A stretch of 64,000 nt of DNA from Bacillus ectoiniformans (GTDB lineage: Bacteria > Bacillota > Bacilli > Bacillales > Domibacillaceae). Each line of letters begins with the position of its first letter. Positions within the stretch are counted from its first letter, which is position 1. Location of the stretch: positions 1 through 64,000 of the forward strand of contig NZ_JAFBES010000002.1 in the NCBI RefSeq assembly GCF_016908875.1, written 5' to 3'. A program made the position numbers and the translations under genes. Positions 55,950-64,000 of this stretch are shown here, piece by piece. The notes beneath the pieces are model-generated. The model worked only from the letters and a program-made list of their open reading frames with translations. It made no database searches and was not told the origin of the DNA.

Positions 55950-56165
55950 ACGGTTTTAGCCGCGGTGCCACCTCACGTTGAAGCATTACGCTTCCACTTA
56001 TTCAAGCACAGGATTGTCTCCGATGCTCTATCCCTGTAACGGGGGAAACCGGGCGCCCTACTATGATTTCAAGCTGCCTCTCACAAGTCCATTCACGAAG
56101 CCTTATCGCACCGGGTCTCACCATTTCCGGCTCTCTGTTACGCATCAGGCAAAGCTACTACTCTT
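55905..56165 (-). promoter_or_regulatory. tRNA-Trp T-box riboswitch 2 (trpE-proximal)
   Basis: The minus strand shows AGGTGGCACCGCGG, the T-box antiterminator sequence (about 55960-55974), an upstream stem I with AGAGAGCCGG and GTGAATGGACTT, whose UGG (56089-56091) is the tryptophan specifier, and the terminator hairpin at 55909-55949. Uncharged tRNA-Trp should stabilise the antiterminator and allow trp expression. Confidence 0.9.
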
Positions 56166-56179
56166 GATCATTGAGTTAA

Positions 56180-56478
56180 AATATTCATTTAAAAAACACA
56201 AAAAGACCCTCATCGCAAAGGACGAGGACCCGTGGTGCCACCTTTATTGATTGTTTTCACAATCCGCTTAGTCTGTATCGAAGCACATAGCTTGAATACA
56301 GGTCTTAGATAACGATAAGACAATCGCCAAAGCCTACTGCCTCATCGGGGTTCGGTTTGGAAGCTCGGAAGGCCATTCACTTAAAGATCCGCACCGGTTC
56401 GCACCACCCACCGGCTCTCTGAAGCTTTTCTGAAAGCTACTCTTCTTCGTCAACACTTATGATTCGTTCAATTTGTTG
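56180..56478 (-). promoter_or_regulatory. tRNA-Trp T-box riboswitch 1 (promoter-proximal)
   Basis: A second complete T-box precedes the first. T-box sequence AAAGGTGGCACCACGG lies at 56230-56245, stem I contains AGAGAGCCGG and GTGAATGGCCTT with specifier UGG at 56373-56375, and a terminator (GGTCCTCGTC / GATGAGGGTC plus T5) lies at about 56195-56230. Transcripts must pass two Trp-dependent checkpoints in series. Confidence 0.9.
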
Positions 56479-56484
56479 TTTTCA

Positions 56485-56513
56485 ATGTTAAAGAATATCA
56501 ACTTGAAAGTCAA
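56485..56513 (-). promoter_or_regulatory. SigA promoter of the trp operon
   Basis: TTGACT (56508-56513), 17 bp, TAACAT (56485-56490) on the minus strand, immediately before T-box 1. Confidence 0.65.
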
Positions 56514-56550
56514 CACATTTTTCAAACTATTTATTTTTGAGCCAATTTTC

Positions 56551-57210
56551 TTATTTAAATGGATTTCTCCATTCCATTAAAAGAGCATAATGATGGGATT
56601 CTTCATCTTCAAGGTAATCTTTCAATAGTCCAACAGGCATACGTGCGCTTCGCAGCAAAAAAGTAAGGACAGGGTCTTGAATCGTCCCTGTTATTACTTG
56701 ATTGACATATTCTTCAGCCGTTAAGTGATCGGCATATTGATGATACCTCGGCATCCTGCCTCCGCCAAGCAGACGGTCCAGTTTTTTGTAAATCACCGTT
56801 TGATACATGGCCTGCATCATCTTTTGGGCCAGCCCTAATTTTCGGCTGCCTGGCCGAACACTGATGTCCACTATATATAATGTGTTTCCTTTGGGATCAT
56901 GATTCTTTATATAACCATTATCTGTGATTTCTTCCCACGTATGAGTATCTCCTGGTGAATAGTTCACAAGAAGGCCTGTCATCGAGCCAACGATCTTTCC
57001 TTCTACTTCCACACAAAAAGCCCCTTCCGGGAAGATCGTCACATGATTAAGAAGCTGCTCTTCGTTCCACCACAGCTCCTCAGGAAATGGAGGCGGAAAG
57101 CATTCTCTTTGGATGTCGATTAAATCGTGGATGTCAGCTTTCGTATAGTTTCTAATTACAGTCTTTAAAGGCTTGTCACCATCAAAACAATAACATTCAC
57201 TTAAGTACAT
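56551..57210 (-). CDS. GNAT-family N-acetyltransferase
   Basis: A 219-residue GNAT protein. The acetyl-CoA site is YIVDISVRPGSRKLGLAQKMMQAMY (about residues 110-134), and the C-terminal part GGGRMPRYHQYADHLTAEEYV is specific to the group found next to, or fused with, nitrilase-family hydrolases. The substrate is unknown. ATG behind AAGGAGTG, 22 bp after the nitrilase gene; the pair probably works on one substrate. Confidence 0.82.
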   Translation of the reverse strand: MYLSECYCFDGDKPLKTVIRNYTKADIHDLIDIQRECFPPPFPEELWWNEEQLLNHVTIFPEGAFCVEVEGKIVGSMTGLLVNYSPGDTHTWEEITDNGYIKNHDPKGNTLYIVDISVRPGSRKLGLAQKMMQAMYQTVIYKKLDRLLGGGRMPRYHQYADHLTAEEYVNQVITGTIQDPVLTFLLRSARMPVGLLKDYLEDEESHHYALLMEWRNPFK

Positions 57211-57232
57211 TTAATCACTCCTTAGAAAGTGC

Positions 57233-58090
57233 TCACTTCCAATCGGGATAAAGATCCGTGCGGCGATCGCGCCATGTCGTGACGGACCCTTTTTCACGCA
57301 CTTTATATAAAAGCTCCAAATCTAAATCCGCCGTAATGATCATGTCATCGTTAATCATGCCTTCTGCTAAAATGCCCGCAGGCGGAAATGGCACATCATT
57401 TGGCGTAATAATGGCCGCTTGGCCAAAGTTTACCCGCATTAAATCCACAGTGGGCAGTGAGCCCACAGTTCCCGTCACTACTACATACACTTGGTTTTCT
57501 ACCGCGCGCGCATGACTAGTATATCTGATCCGGTGAAAGCCGTGACGGTCATCTGTGCAAGTTGGACAGAAAATGACATCCGCTCCCTGCGCTTTTGCCA
57601 TCCGGACAATTTCAGGGAACTCAATATCATAGCAGGTGAGAATCGCGATTTTCCCTTTTTCTGTATCAAAAATCTGAAACTTCTCTCCTTGCTCCATATT
57701 CCAGCCTTCCACTTCCGCCGGGGTAATATGAAGCTTCGCCTGCTGCTCCATGCGGCCATCCGGATAAAACAGGTGGGCCACATTTTGAATGCGATCTCCT
57801 TTATTTACTACGTGGGTACCTGCAATGATATGAGCATCGTAGGTTTTCGCCAGACTTTTAAATAACTGCTGGTATTGATCAGTAAAATTCGGAAGATCTG
57901 TAATCGTTAGCGCCTTCCCGTTTTCATCTCCGATCGACATGAGCTGCGTTGTGAAAAACTCCGGAAATAAAATAAACTCCGCGTCAAATTCTTTTGCTGC
58001 TTTTATATAATGCTCGCACTGTGCGGCGAATTCTTCAAATGATTGAATCGTGTGTAAATGATATTGAATGGCAGATACTCTCATTTTCAT
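57233..58090 (-). CDS. Carbon-nitrogen hydrolase (nitrilase superfamily)
   Basis: A 285-residue nitrilase-fold amidohydrolase. The catalytic triad is visible: Glu in ILFPEFFTT (about 45), Lys in QAKLHITPAE (about 116) and Cys in AILTCYDIEFPE (about 152). In many bacteria this enzyme is fused to the GNAT domain encoded by the next gene. It hydrolyses a C-N bond in an unknown amide. ATG behind GAGGGGG. It follows the CrtI-like gene by 76 bp on the same strand. Confidence 0.87.
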   Translation of the reverse strand: MKMRVSAIQYHLHTIQSFEEFAAQCEHYIKAAKEFDAEFILFPEFFTTQLMSIGDENGKALTITDLPNFTDQYQQLFKSLAKTYDAHIIAGTHVVNKGDRIQNVAHLFYPDGRMEQQAKLHITPAEVEGWNMEQGEKFQIFDTEKGKIAILTCYDIEFPEIVRMAKAQGADVIFCPTCTDDRHGFHRIRYTSHARAVENQVYVVVTGTVGSLPTVDLMRVNFGQAAIITPNDVPFPPAGILAEGMINDDMIITADLDLELLYKVREKGSVTTWRDRRTDLYPDWK

Positions 58091-58166
58091 AAGTTCAGCC
58101 CCCTCTTTCGATGTCTGAATTTAAGAGTAGTAGAAAAGAAAGGAAATTTCAAGAAATCTATCGTTT

Positions 58167-59660
58167 TTATTGTGACAGTTTTTTGCCGGTAATGGATGAA
58201 TACACATGATAGGCTCCGACAGACACGCCAATGGTGCCAGCACCCGGAAAGATCGAATCTCCGCACAGCCAAAAGTTCGGCAGTTTCGTGCGGTGGGAAA
58301 GGCTGAAGAATAAACTGTTGTTTCTTGATTGGCCAAATCCCCCCACCATCCCGCCAGGTCTTCCGGTATACCTCTCCCATGCTTTCGGCGCCCCACATTC
58401 GACTTGTTCGACGGCTTCCTTGAAATCAGGGTAGACTGACAGAATGGCCGCTATCATTTTTTCTTGCATGAATATTTTTCGCTTATCATATTCCTCTTTT
58501 GCTTTCCAATAGGATAGATCAATATGAGTCGATACCGTCATCGTTCGATATCCCTCAGGTGCCCGGACACGGTCAGTTCCATTAGATAAACTCATAAATA
58601 TATGATTCCCCTCTGACATCTCTCCGGATTCTGATGTGCAAATCTGCTGAAAAAGCGGCATATTCATAATGGTATCCGTTTCTTTTAACGTTAGGTAAAG
58701 CGTCATCGTTCGCCAGGTTTCTTCGGCTGTTTTTTTCCGGAGCGTATAGCCTAGAGAACGTAAGTCTGTTTCGGATAAGAGATCCGGAAGCACTTGAACA
58801 GGCAAGCTGCTGATGACATGATCCGCTCGATAGTCATTTCCGCGATGATCGGTTACCGTCCATTTATTGCCCGTACGAACCATTCTTTCTGCTTTTCTGC
58901 CGAGCATCAGAACACCGCCGTTACCTTTCGCATGATCTGCCAATCGGTGGGCCACTTGGTATAACCCGCCTTCCACATAAAAAGCTCCTTCATGATAAAT
59001 ATCTAATGCCAGACAGCCGAGAATACAAGCGCACTGTTCACTCTTCACCTGCATGCTGTCAATTAACTGCCCATCTATAAAATGCTTAAAAGGCGTATTC
59101 AGAAGATCAAACTTCTTCAATAAATGCCCAACCGTTTTAGGGAAATAAGGCAAGAGGGTGAGGGATGAGACATTTAGTGAATGCAAAAGTCCTAGCCACT
59201 CATTTCTTGTTTGAGGCGGCAGCACTGGCAATTCAACCATTAACGCTCTTACTTTTGCTGCAATTTCATAGAGTTTTTGGTAGAAACGCATGATTTTTTG
59301 CTTATGCTCAGGGAACGCACGAACGAGGGATTCCACATGCTCGTTCCGATCTCGATGAAATGTGATCGTTTTATTAGGCAGATGGATGTTCATTACTTCC
59401 TCAAGCTTCTGAACTGGCAATTCCTGCATCGGAATATGTAAATGGTTAAAAATTCTTTCGTGAATGCCTCCCTCTTCAAAGCCCATCCCTAATGTCGCCC
59501 CGACCGGAAATAAAAACTTTTTCCTAGAGAATTTGCCTGCACATCCGCCCCATTCTCTTGATTGTTCAAGTACGGTTACTTGATGTCCATCATTTGCAAG
59601 CATGGCAGCTGCTGTTAATCCCGCAACTCCGCCTCCGATAATGATCATGGATTCTTTCAT
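58167..59660 (-). CDS. Phytoene desaturase/CrtI-family FAD-dependent oxidoreductase
   Basis: A 497-residue flavoprotein. The FAD-binding site is MIIIGGGVAGLTAAAMLANDGHQVTVLE, and the C-terminal FAD motif is FWLCGDSIFPGAGTIGVSVGAYH, which is typical of CrtI/CrtN and carotenoid isomerase relatives. No crtM, crtB or other carotenoid gene is nearby, so a carotenoid role is not supported by context. It may be a generic NAD(P)/FAD amine-oxidase-like enzyme. ATG behind AGGAAAGG; divergent from the EAL-HDOD gene. Confidence 0.85.
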   Translation of the reverse strand: MKESMIIIGGGVAGLTAAAMLANDGHQVTVLEQSREWGGCAGKFSRKKFLFPVGATLGMGFEEGGIHERIFNHLHIPMQELPVQKLEEVMNIHLPNKTITFHRDRNEHVESLVRAFPEHKQKIMRFYQKLYEIAAKVRALMVELPVLPPQTRNEWLGLLHSLNVSSLTLLPYFPKTVGHLLKKFDLLNTPFKHFIDGQLIDSMQVKSEQCACILGCLALDIYHEGAFYVEGGLYQVAHRLADHAKGNGGVLMLGRKAERMVRTGNKWTVTDHRGNDYRADHVISSLPVQVLPDLLSETDLRSLGYTLRKKTAEETWRTMTLYLTLKETDTIMNMPLFQQICTSESGEMSEGNHIFMSLSNGTDRVRAPEGYRTMTVSTHIDLSYWKAKEEYDKRKIFMQEKMIAAILSVYPDFKEAVEQVECGAPKAWERYTGRPGGMVGGFGQSRNNSLFFSLSHRTKLPNFWLCGDSIFPGAGTIGVSVGAYHVYSSITGKKLSQ

Positions 59661-59830
59661 GCTACTCTACCTTTCCTGGTCATATTCCATTAAACATAAT
59701 GAAAACAAAGCTGAGATGCAAAAATAAATACGCTTTAATTTGTTTCCTATTAACAAAATACGTTATTTTTTTGTACCTTTACTCCTACTTATTTGGTAAT
59801 ATAAAGAAAAAAGCACATGAGGTGTTAAGT

Positions 59831-61066
59831 ATGACTGTTTTCGTAGCCAGGCAGCCTATTTTTGACAGGCAAGAAAAAGTAGTGGCCTACGAGTTATTGC
59901 ATCGTTCTACAGCTAGACATACTTCTTTTCATGACATAGATGGAGACCGCGCGACCATAGAAGTTTTACATAATAGTTTTTTAAATATTGGGATCGACCG
60001 GATGGCAGAAGGAAAAAGATTATTTGTTAATTTCACAGAAAATCTGCTTCTAATGGACCTGCCGTCATTTCTCCCTAATGAAAAAGTCGTCATTGAGATA
60101 TTAGAAGATATAGAGGCGTCGGAGGAACTGCTGTATGCTTGCGGCAAATTAAAAGAAAAAGGGTATTTAATCGCACTGGATGATTTTATTCTCCATGATC
60201 AAAATGCAGCCTTGCTTCCCTTTACAGATATTATTAAAGTTGATTTTTTATTGACAACACGCAGTCAGCGGCAGGCGATGAAGCAGAGAATCACCCGTAC
60301 ATCCATCAAATGGCTGGCAGAAAAAGTAGAGACACGCGAACAGCACCAAGAAGCACTGGAAGATGGATTCGATTTCTTTCAAGGATTTTTCTTTTCCAAA
60401 CCCTCAACGATGAGTGCCGATGCCATTCCGCAAACAATCAACAGCCACTTTTTAATTTTAAAAGAAATGGCAGTGACCCAGGCAGATGTGAATAAAATTT
60501 CAAGTATCATAGAAAAGGATCTCTCATTATCCTACCAGCTTCTGAAATTGCTGAATAAAGTTGCCTATAAGCGAAGAGGCAAAATAAAAACCATCCATCA
60601 AGCGGTCATGATGATCGGATTAGACGAGCTAAAAAAATGGATTTCTTTTATTCTTTTAAATGACACCGGTCCAAAATGCACAAAAGAAATCATTCGCACA
60701 TCATTAATCAGAGCAAGAACGCTCGAGGAAATCGCTAAACTGTGCAATCAGAAGCAACAGTCCGCTCATTATTTTATGACAGGCATGTTTTCCATGATTC
60801 ATGCATTAATCGCCCGTCCTTTAGAAGAAATACTAGCAGAACTTCCCATTGATACAGAAGTCAAAAATGGCTTGCTCTCTTCTGAAAGCATCCTTTATCG
60901 AACACTTGATGTTATAAAGCTGGTCGAACGAGGCAACTGGCAGCAGGCGGTGACGAATTGTGTCCATGTCGGCATTAACCCCAACGCCTTTTTTGCTTGC
61001 TATCATGAAGCCATTCGCTGGAGCGATCAGATATTACGAAAAGAAACGAGCAAGGAATTATCCTAA
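59831..61066 (+). CDS. yuxH: EAL-HDOD signalling protein, YuxH-like
   Basis: A 411-residue protein. The N-terminal EAL domain (about 1-190) has FVARQPIFDRQEKVVAYELLHR, LFVNFTEN, VIEILED, LDDF, IKVD and DFFQGFFFSKP. Several metal ligands are kept, but the loop-6 motif DDFGTG is DDFILH and EAL itself is ELL, so c-di-GMP hydrolysis is doubtful. Residues about 195-400 are an HDOD domain (HSHFLILKEM...AVMMIGLDELKKWISFILL). Such proteins are signalling adaptors. The start is ATG at 59831 behind GAGGTG; the upstream hydrophobic extension is not favoured. It overlaps convergent panF by 9 bp. Confidence 0.85.
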   Translation: MTVFVARQPIFDRQEKVVAYELLHRSTARHTSFHDIDGDRATIEVLHNSFLNIGIDRMAEGKRLFVNFTENLLLMDLPSFLPNEKVVIEILEDIEASEELLYACGKLKEKGYLIALDDFILHDQNAALLPFTDIIKVDFLLTTRSQRQAMKQRITRTSIKWLAEKVETREQHQEALEDGFDFFQGFFFSKPSTMSADAIPQTINSHFLILKEMAVTQADVNKISSIIEKDLSLSYQLLKLLNKVAYKRRGKIKTIHQAVMMIGLDELKKWISFILLNDTGPKCTKEIIRTSLIRARTLEEIAKLCNQKQQSAHYFMTGMFSMIHALIARPLEEILAELPIDTEVKNGLLSSESILYRTLDVIKLVERGNWQQAVTNCVHVGINPNAFFACYHEAIRWSDQILRKETSKELS

Positions 61067-62494
61067 GCTCGTTTTTTCTTTCCTATTAAGTTTAGAAACA
61101 ATGATAAAAGCGATCAAAGACAGTAAGATTGGCAGCACAACGGTATGCATGCCAAACGCATTCGGGTAATAGGAATGCAGAATAATATATGAAAGCATTC
61201 CTGTGACCATTGAAGCAATTGCCCCGCTTCCGTTTGCTTGTTTCCAATATAAACCAAGAACAACCGGCCAAATAAATACCGCTTCGAGGCCGCCGAAAGA
61301 AAAGAGATTGAGCCAAATAATTAAGTTTGGCGGATTGAGTGCAATGATAAACACAGCCGCACCAATAACCGCCGTGATCCATAGACTCATCTGGCGAATT
61401 TTCTGCTCCGGCGCTTTTGGATTGATAAAATGCAAGTACACATCTTTAATAATCGCGGAAGATACGAGGAGCAGCAAGGAATCTACTGTTGACATAATCG
61501 CTGCCATTGGCGCCGCCAGTACAATTCCTGCCAGCCAATCCGGCATAATCGTCATGGCAAGAGTCGGCATCACCTTATCTCCTACTTCAATTCCTGGCAC
61601 AATCGCCCTCGCCATCACTCCAACCAAGTGCATGCCAAGCATGATGACTCCCACAACCACCGTCCCAATGATAAGAGCCCGGTGCATCGCTTTCGAATCC
61701 TTATAGCTCATTGCTCTCACCGCTACTTGAGGCAAACCAACTACTCCAACACCTACAAGAATCCAGAAAGAAGAAATATATAAAGGCGTTAAACTTCTGT
61801 CATGACCGTAAGGAGATAAAAGATTTGGATTTTCTTCTCCGAGCTTTGTCATGATATTTTCCATACCGCCTCCTGCTTTTAAAGCAGCGAACAGCAAAAT
61901 GAACGTACCAGTCACCATGATCAGTCCCTGCACCATATCCGTAATCGCTACCGCACGGAACCCTCCGATCAGCACATAAAAAATGACAGACACCGCAAAA
62001 ATGATCAAAGCCGTCGTATAGGATAATCCGGTGATAGACTCCACGAGCCTAGCTCCGCCGATCCACTGTGCCGTCATCGCAGAAAATAAGAAAATAATAA
62101 TGCTCAATACAGCGAGTATGACGACCCATTGGTTTTGATAGCGGGCATAGAGAAAATCAACAAGAGTGACAGCTTTGTATTTCCTAGCCATGATGGCAAA
62201 TTTCTTCCCAAGAATCATCAGGACGAAGTATCCGGTAGCCACCTGGCTCATGGCCAAGAGAACCCAGGCAAGCCCGTATTGGTACGCCGCACCAGGCCCG
62301 CTTAGAAAGCTTGATGCACTCCCATAAGTCGCAGCCATCGTCATCGCAAGAATAAAGCCCCCGAGCTCACGGCTGCCAAGGAAGTATTCCTGCACGAACA
62401 CGTTAGAACTTTTCACAAATTTACTTGAATACAGACCAATCATAAAAATTAAAACTAAAAATATAAGGAGTGGCGCTACAACTGAAAGATTCAC
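61058..62494 (-). CDS. panF: Sodium/pantothenate symporter
   Basis: A 478-residue member of the sodium:solute symporter family with about 13 hydrophobic helices. EYFLGSRELGGFILAMTMAATYGSASSF, GPGAAYQYGLAWVLLAM, GLPQVAVRAMSYKDSKAMHR and LAAPMAAIMSTVDSLLL closely follow E. coli PanF from end to end. It imports pantothenate with Na+. It overlaps the stop of the upstream YhdT-family gene by 4 bp, the same gene pair as yhdT-panF in E. coli. Confidence 0.93.
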   Translation of the reverse strand: MNLSVVAPLLIFLVLIFMIGLYSSKFVKSSNVFVQEYFLGSRELGGFILAMTMAATYGSASSFLSGPGAAYQYGLAWVLLAMSQVATGYFVLMILGKKFAIMARKYKAVTLVDFLYARYQNQWVVILAVLSIIIFLFSAMTAQWIGGARLVESITGLSYTTALIIFAVSVIFYVLIGGFRAVAITDMVQGLIMVTGTFILLFAALKAGGGMENIMTKLGEENPNLLSPYGHDRSLTPLYISSFWILVGVGVVGLPQVAVRAMSYKDSKAMHRALIIGTVVVGVIMLGMHLVGVMARAIVPGIEVGDKVMPTLAMTIMPDWLAGIVLAAPMAAIMSTVDSLLLLVSSAIIKDVYLHFINPKAPEQKIRQMSLWITAVIGAAVFIIALNPPNLIIWLNLFSFGGLEAVFIWPVVLGLYWKQANGSGAIASMVTGMLSYIILHSYYPNAFGMHTVVLPILLSLIAFIIVSKLNRKEKTSLG

Positions 62495-62763
62495 TCGTCA
62501 TCTGCCTCCTCTTCAAAAGGCACTTCAGTAAAAAATACTTTCACAGCGAGATAAACCAGTCCCACCATGAGAACAAAACCAACAATGCAGCTGTAAAAAA
62601 ACCAGGCAGGCATTCCCCATACATAACTGTATTCTTCAACAGGGTCACTGCCAAGCCCGTACGCAAAGCCAAACCACCAAACGAAATTGATCAGCACTAA
62701 ACCCACACCGATCCACGCTTCACGTTTAGCAATTTTAAATCGTTCATCTTTTACTTCATTCAC
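62491..62763 (-). CDS. yhdT: YhdT/DUF997-family small membrane protein
   Basis: A 90-residue protein with two transmembrane segments (AWIGVGLVLINFVWWFGFAYG; MPAWFFYSCIVGFVLMVGLVYLAV) and an acidic tail (EVPFEEEADDE). It is the family partner of PanF and probably an accessory of the symporter. The start is GTG at 62763 behind AAAGGA; a longer frame to 62844 has no ribosome binding site. Confidence 0.88.
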   Translation of the reverse strand: MNEVKDERFKIAKREAWIGVGLVLINFVWWFGFAYGLGSDPVEEYSYVWGMPAWFFYSCIVGFVLMVGLVYLAVKVFFTEVPFEEEADDE

Positions 62764-62853
62764 GAATTTCCGTCCTTTCCTAAAAATATACCGCAAAAAT
62801 AATTGTGTTATTTTTACCATACGATAAGGAAGGACAGGTTGCAATCATTGATT

Positions 62854-63630
62854 TTATCTACCAAGCGATTGACCGGCATAGTTATGAACGAATGATGCAA
62901 TGAGAGGATTGATTTGTTCGTAAGATTTAGTTGGCAGCTGATGATTGGCTTCATTAATAAAATGAATGCTTGACTGCGGAATCTGTTTATAATAAATGCT
63001 GTGATGATTAATTTGCTTTGCCCGGTCACTATAGATTAACATGAGCGGCGTTTGCCAGCTTTTCAAGTCATTCGTGATGTTAAACGCCAAAGAAAGCTGG
63101 TAAAAGTTCTGCCACACTCGTCGGTCAGCTCTCATCATTTGTTGATACATGATATCCTTTTCCACGTCATTTGAAAAATGACTAGAAGAGATCAGACGTG
63201 CCAGTGCAGCAGGAGCCACTTTCACCAGCTGAATGCCTATTCGGTGCTCCCATTTAAGCGCAGTTGTTCCCACTTTGGGAAAGCCGCCGGATAATAAGAC
63301 ACCGCTCACTCTCTCTGGATATGTTAAAGCATATTGCTGCACAACTGTTCCTCCCGAAGAATAGCCGAATAAGAAAACCTTCTCCTCACCTAGATGTTTT
63401 TGCACAATGTCGATGTCTTCAATAAAACTATTTAAGCTTGTGCCAAGGGATGAATTGCTTTTGCCGTGGCCGTTTAAATCCATTTGAACAATGGTCATTT
63501 CTTCTTGGAGTTCCAGCTGGTATTTAAAGACATACCCGCTCATTCCAGGGGGATGGATAAAGATCACAACCGGGCCCGTTCCCGTTTTCTCATAATAGAT
63601 CTTCTTGCCTCGTTCCTCTGCGTAAGGCAT
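62854..63630 (-). CDS. Alpha/beta-fold hydrolase
   Basis: A 258-residue alpha/beta hydrolase. The oxyanion segment is HPPGMSG (as in HG-x-P), the nucleophile Ser is in GYSSGG (about residue 90), the acid is probably in LIYSDRAK, and the His is in NEANHQLP (about 237). The substrate is unknown; the MhpC/lipase-like group is diverse. The start is ATG at 63630 behind AAAGGTG; a GTG three codons earlier lies too close to that site. Single gene between thrB and the panF unit. Confidence 0.82.
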   Translation of the reverse strand: MPYAEERGKKIYYEKTGTGPVVIFIHPPGMSGYVFKYQLELQEEMTIVQMDLNGHGKSNSSLGTSLNSFIEDIDIVQKHLGEEKVFLFGYSSGGTVVQQYALTYPERVSGVLLSGGFPKVGTTALKWEHRIGIQLVKVAPAALARLISSSHFSNDVEKDIMYQQMMRADRRVWQNFYQLSLAFNITNDLKSWQTPLMLIYSDRAKQINHHSIYYKQIPQSSIHFINEANHQLPTKSYEQINPLIASFVHNYAGQSLGR

Positions 63631-63700
63631 AGTCTTCACACCTTTTTTGGTCTAGTATCAGCCTGCATAGCTGAAAACATACGAACGATCAGACCACAGG

Positions 63701-63731
63701 AAAAAAGCTCCGGCATTAACCGAAGCTTTTA
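63701..63731 (-). terminator. Terminator of thrB
   Basis: Minus-strand stem AAAGCTTCGG / CCGGAGCTTT with a 6-nt loop and T-run. The 5' arm encodes the last residues of ThrB, and the stop codon sits in the loop. Confidence 0.75.
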
Positions 63732-64000
63732 TTTTTAATTTTTTTTTGGACACCGTTTGAATCAATTTCGAGCTGCAGCACATCGCAATCATCAAAACGT
63801 TCTTGTAAACACTCAGCGATTACCTGCGCTTTTCCTTTTGGCGTAAAAGTTAAGATCGTGGGACCCGCTCCGCTGATCACGGTCGCAAAAGCACCCGTTT
63901 CTTTTGCCAGGACTCTCGCATCTTCAAACTCTTTAATTAAATGAGCGCGGTACTGCTCATGAAACACATCACGTTCCATCATTTCGCCCGCTAAAGAATA
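63716..64000 (-). CDS. thrB: Homoserine kinase, C-terminal part (cut by window edge)
   Basis: The last 94 codons of a GHMP kinase are visible, and the frame stays open to the right edge. LAGEMMERDVFHEQYRAHLIKEFEDA and VISGAGPTILTF, the GHMP motif 3 with GAGP, match the C-terminus of Bacillus homoserine kinase. The enzyme phosphorylates homoserine for threonine synthesis. The gene is 5'-truncated by the window, and thrC/hom would be expected to the right. The terminator overlaps its end, so it is the last gene of its unit. Confidence 0.9.
   Translation of the reverse strand, partial: YSLAGEMMERDVFHEQYRAHLIKEFEDARVLAKETGAFATVISGAGPTILTFTPKGKAQVIAECLQERFDDCDVLQLEIDSNGVQKKIKNKSFG

Noticed and set aside
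58167-59660. Carotenoid biosynthesis locus
   Set aside because: Only a CrtI-type flavoprotein is present; no synthase, glycosyltransferase or second desaturase gene is nearby.

Overview
This window looks like chromosomal DNA of an endospore-forming member of the Bacillaceae. The evidence is strong AGGAGG-type ribosome binding sites with frequent TTG and GTG starts, Rho-independent terminators after most units, tandem tRNA-Trp T-boxes, and relatives of Bacillus subtilis genes: odhAB, yojNO, rok, sda, xpaC-yaaN, yuxH, yvbH, CotF-like and Hsp20-like coat genes. I saw no rRNA, tRNA, CRISPR, prophage or transposase.

Positions 1-11.4 kb (minus strand) hold an eleven-gene acyl-CoA catabolic operon. 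It is read from one SigA promoter at 11343-11371, has a near-perfect palindrome (candidate TetR operator) just downstream, and ends at a terminator at 100-131. It encodes an ACAD11-type acyl-CoA dehydrogenase, an SDR, an acyl-CoA ligase, a TetR regulator, 3-hydroxyacyl-CoA dehydrogenase, two crotonases, a thioesterase, an APH-fold kinase, a FadE-like dehydrogenase and a quinone oxidoreductase. The separate kinase and ACAD11-type dehydrogenase recall the two halves of mammalian ACAD10/11 and the Pseudomonas Lva proteins, which suggests use of hydroxy-acids through a phosphorylated acyl-CoA.

Positions 11.4-13.5 kb carry a six-copy 21-bp tandem repeat, yvbH and a cidA-lrgB pair. Positions 13.5-25.4 kb hold a second catabolic operon behind a clear sigma-54 (-24/-12) promoter at 23247-23262, with a CBS-PAS-PAS-AAA-Fis activator gene immediately upstream. 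Its products are a ligase, an HMG-CoA-synthase-like/DUF35 fusion that seems to have lost its catalytic residues, an SCP-x-type thiolase, an acyl-CoA dehydrogenase, a two-subunit MaoC hydratase, an SDR, a CaiB-type CoA transferase and a second ligase broken by a frameshift. A further acyl-CoA ligase lies upstream at 25.5-27.1 kb.

Positions 27-49.4 kb are mostly housekeeping and sporulation genes: bioB, a GNAT protein, a lipoprotein YidC, a YjcD-like helicase, a soluble chemoreceptor with a CZB zinc domain, acylphosphatase, xpaC-yaaN, a DCC protein, brnQ, yojO-yojN, rok, a small conserved gene, sda (41 codons), two CotF-like genes, odhB-odhA, an Hsp20-like coat gene and a methyltransferase.

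Positions 49.4-56.5 kb contain the trp operon, trpE-(GD)-C-F-B-A, behind two tandem T-boxes with UGG specifiers. trpG and trpD are fused in frame, but trpD keeps its own ribosome binding site and ATG. Positions 56.5-64 kb contain a GNAT plus nitrilase pair, a CrtI-type oxidoreductase, a YuxH-like EAL-HDOD protein, panF with its yhdT partner, an alpha/beta hydrolase and the 3' part of thrB, which runs off the right edge.
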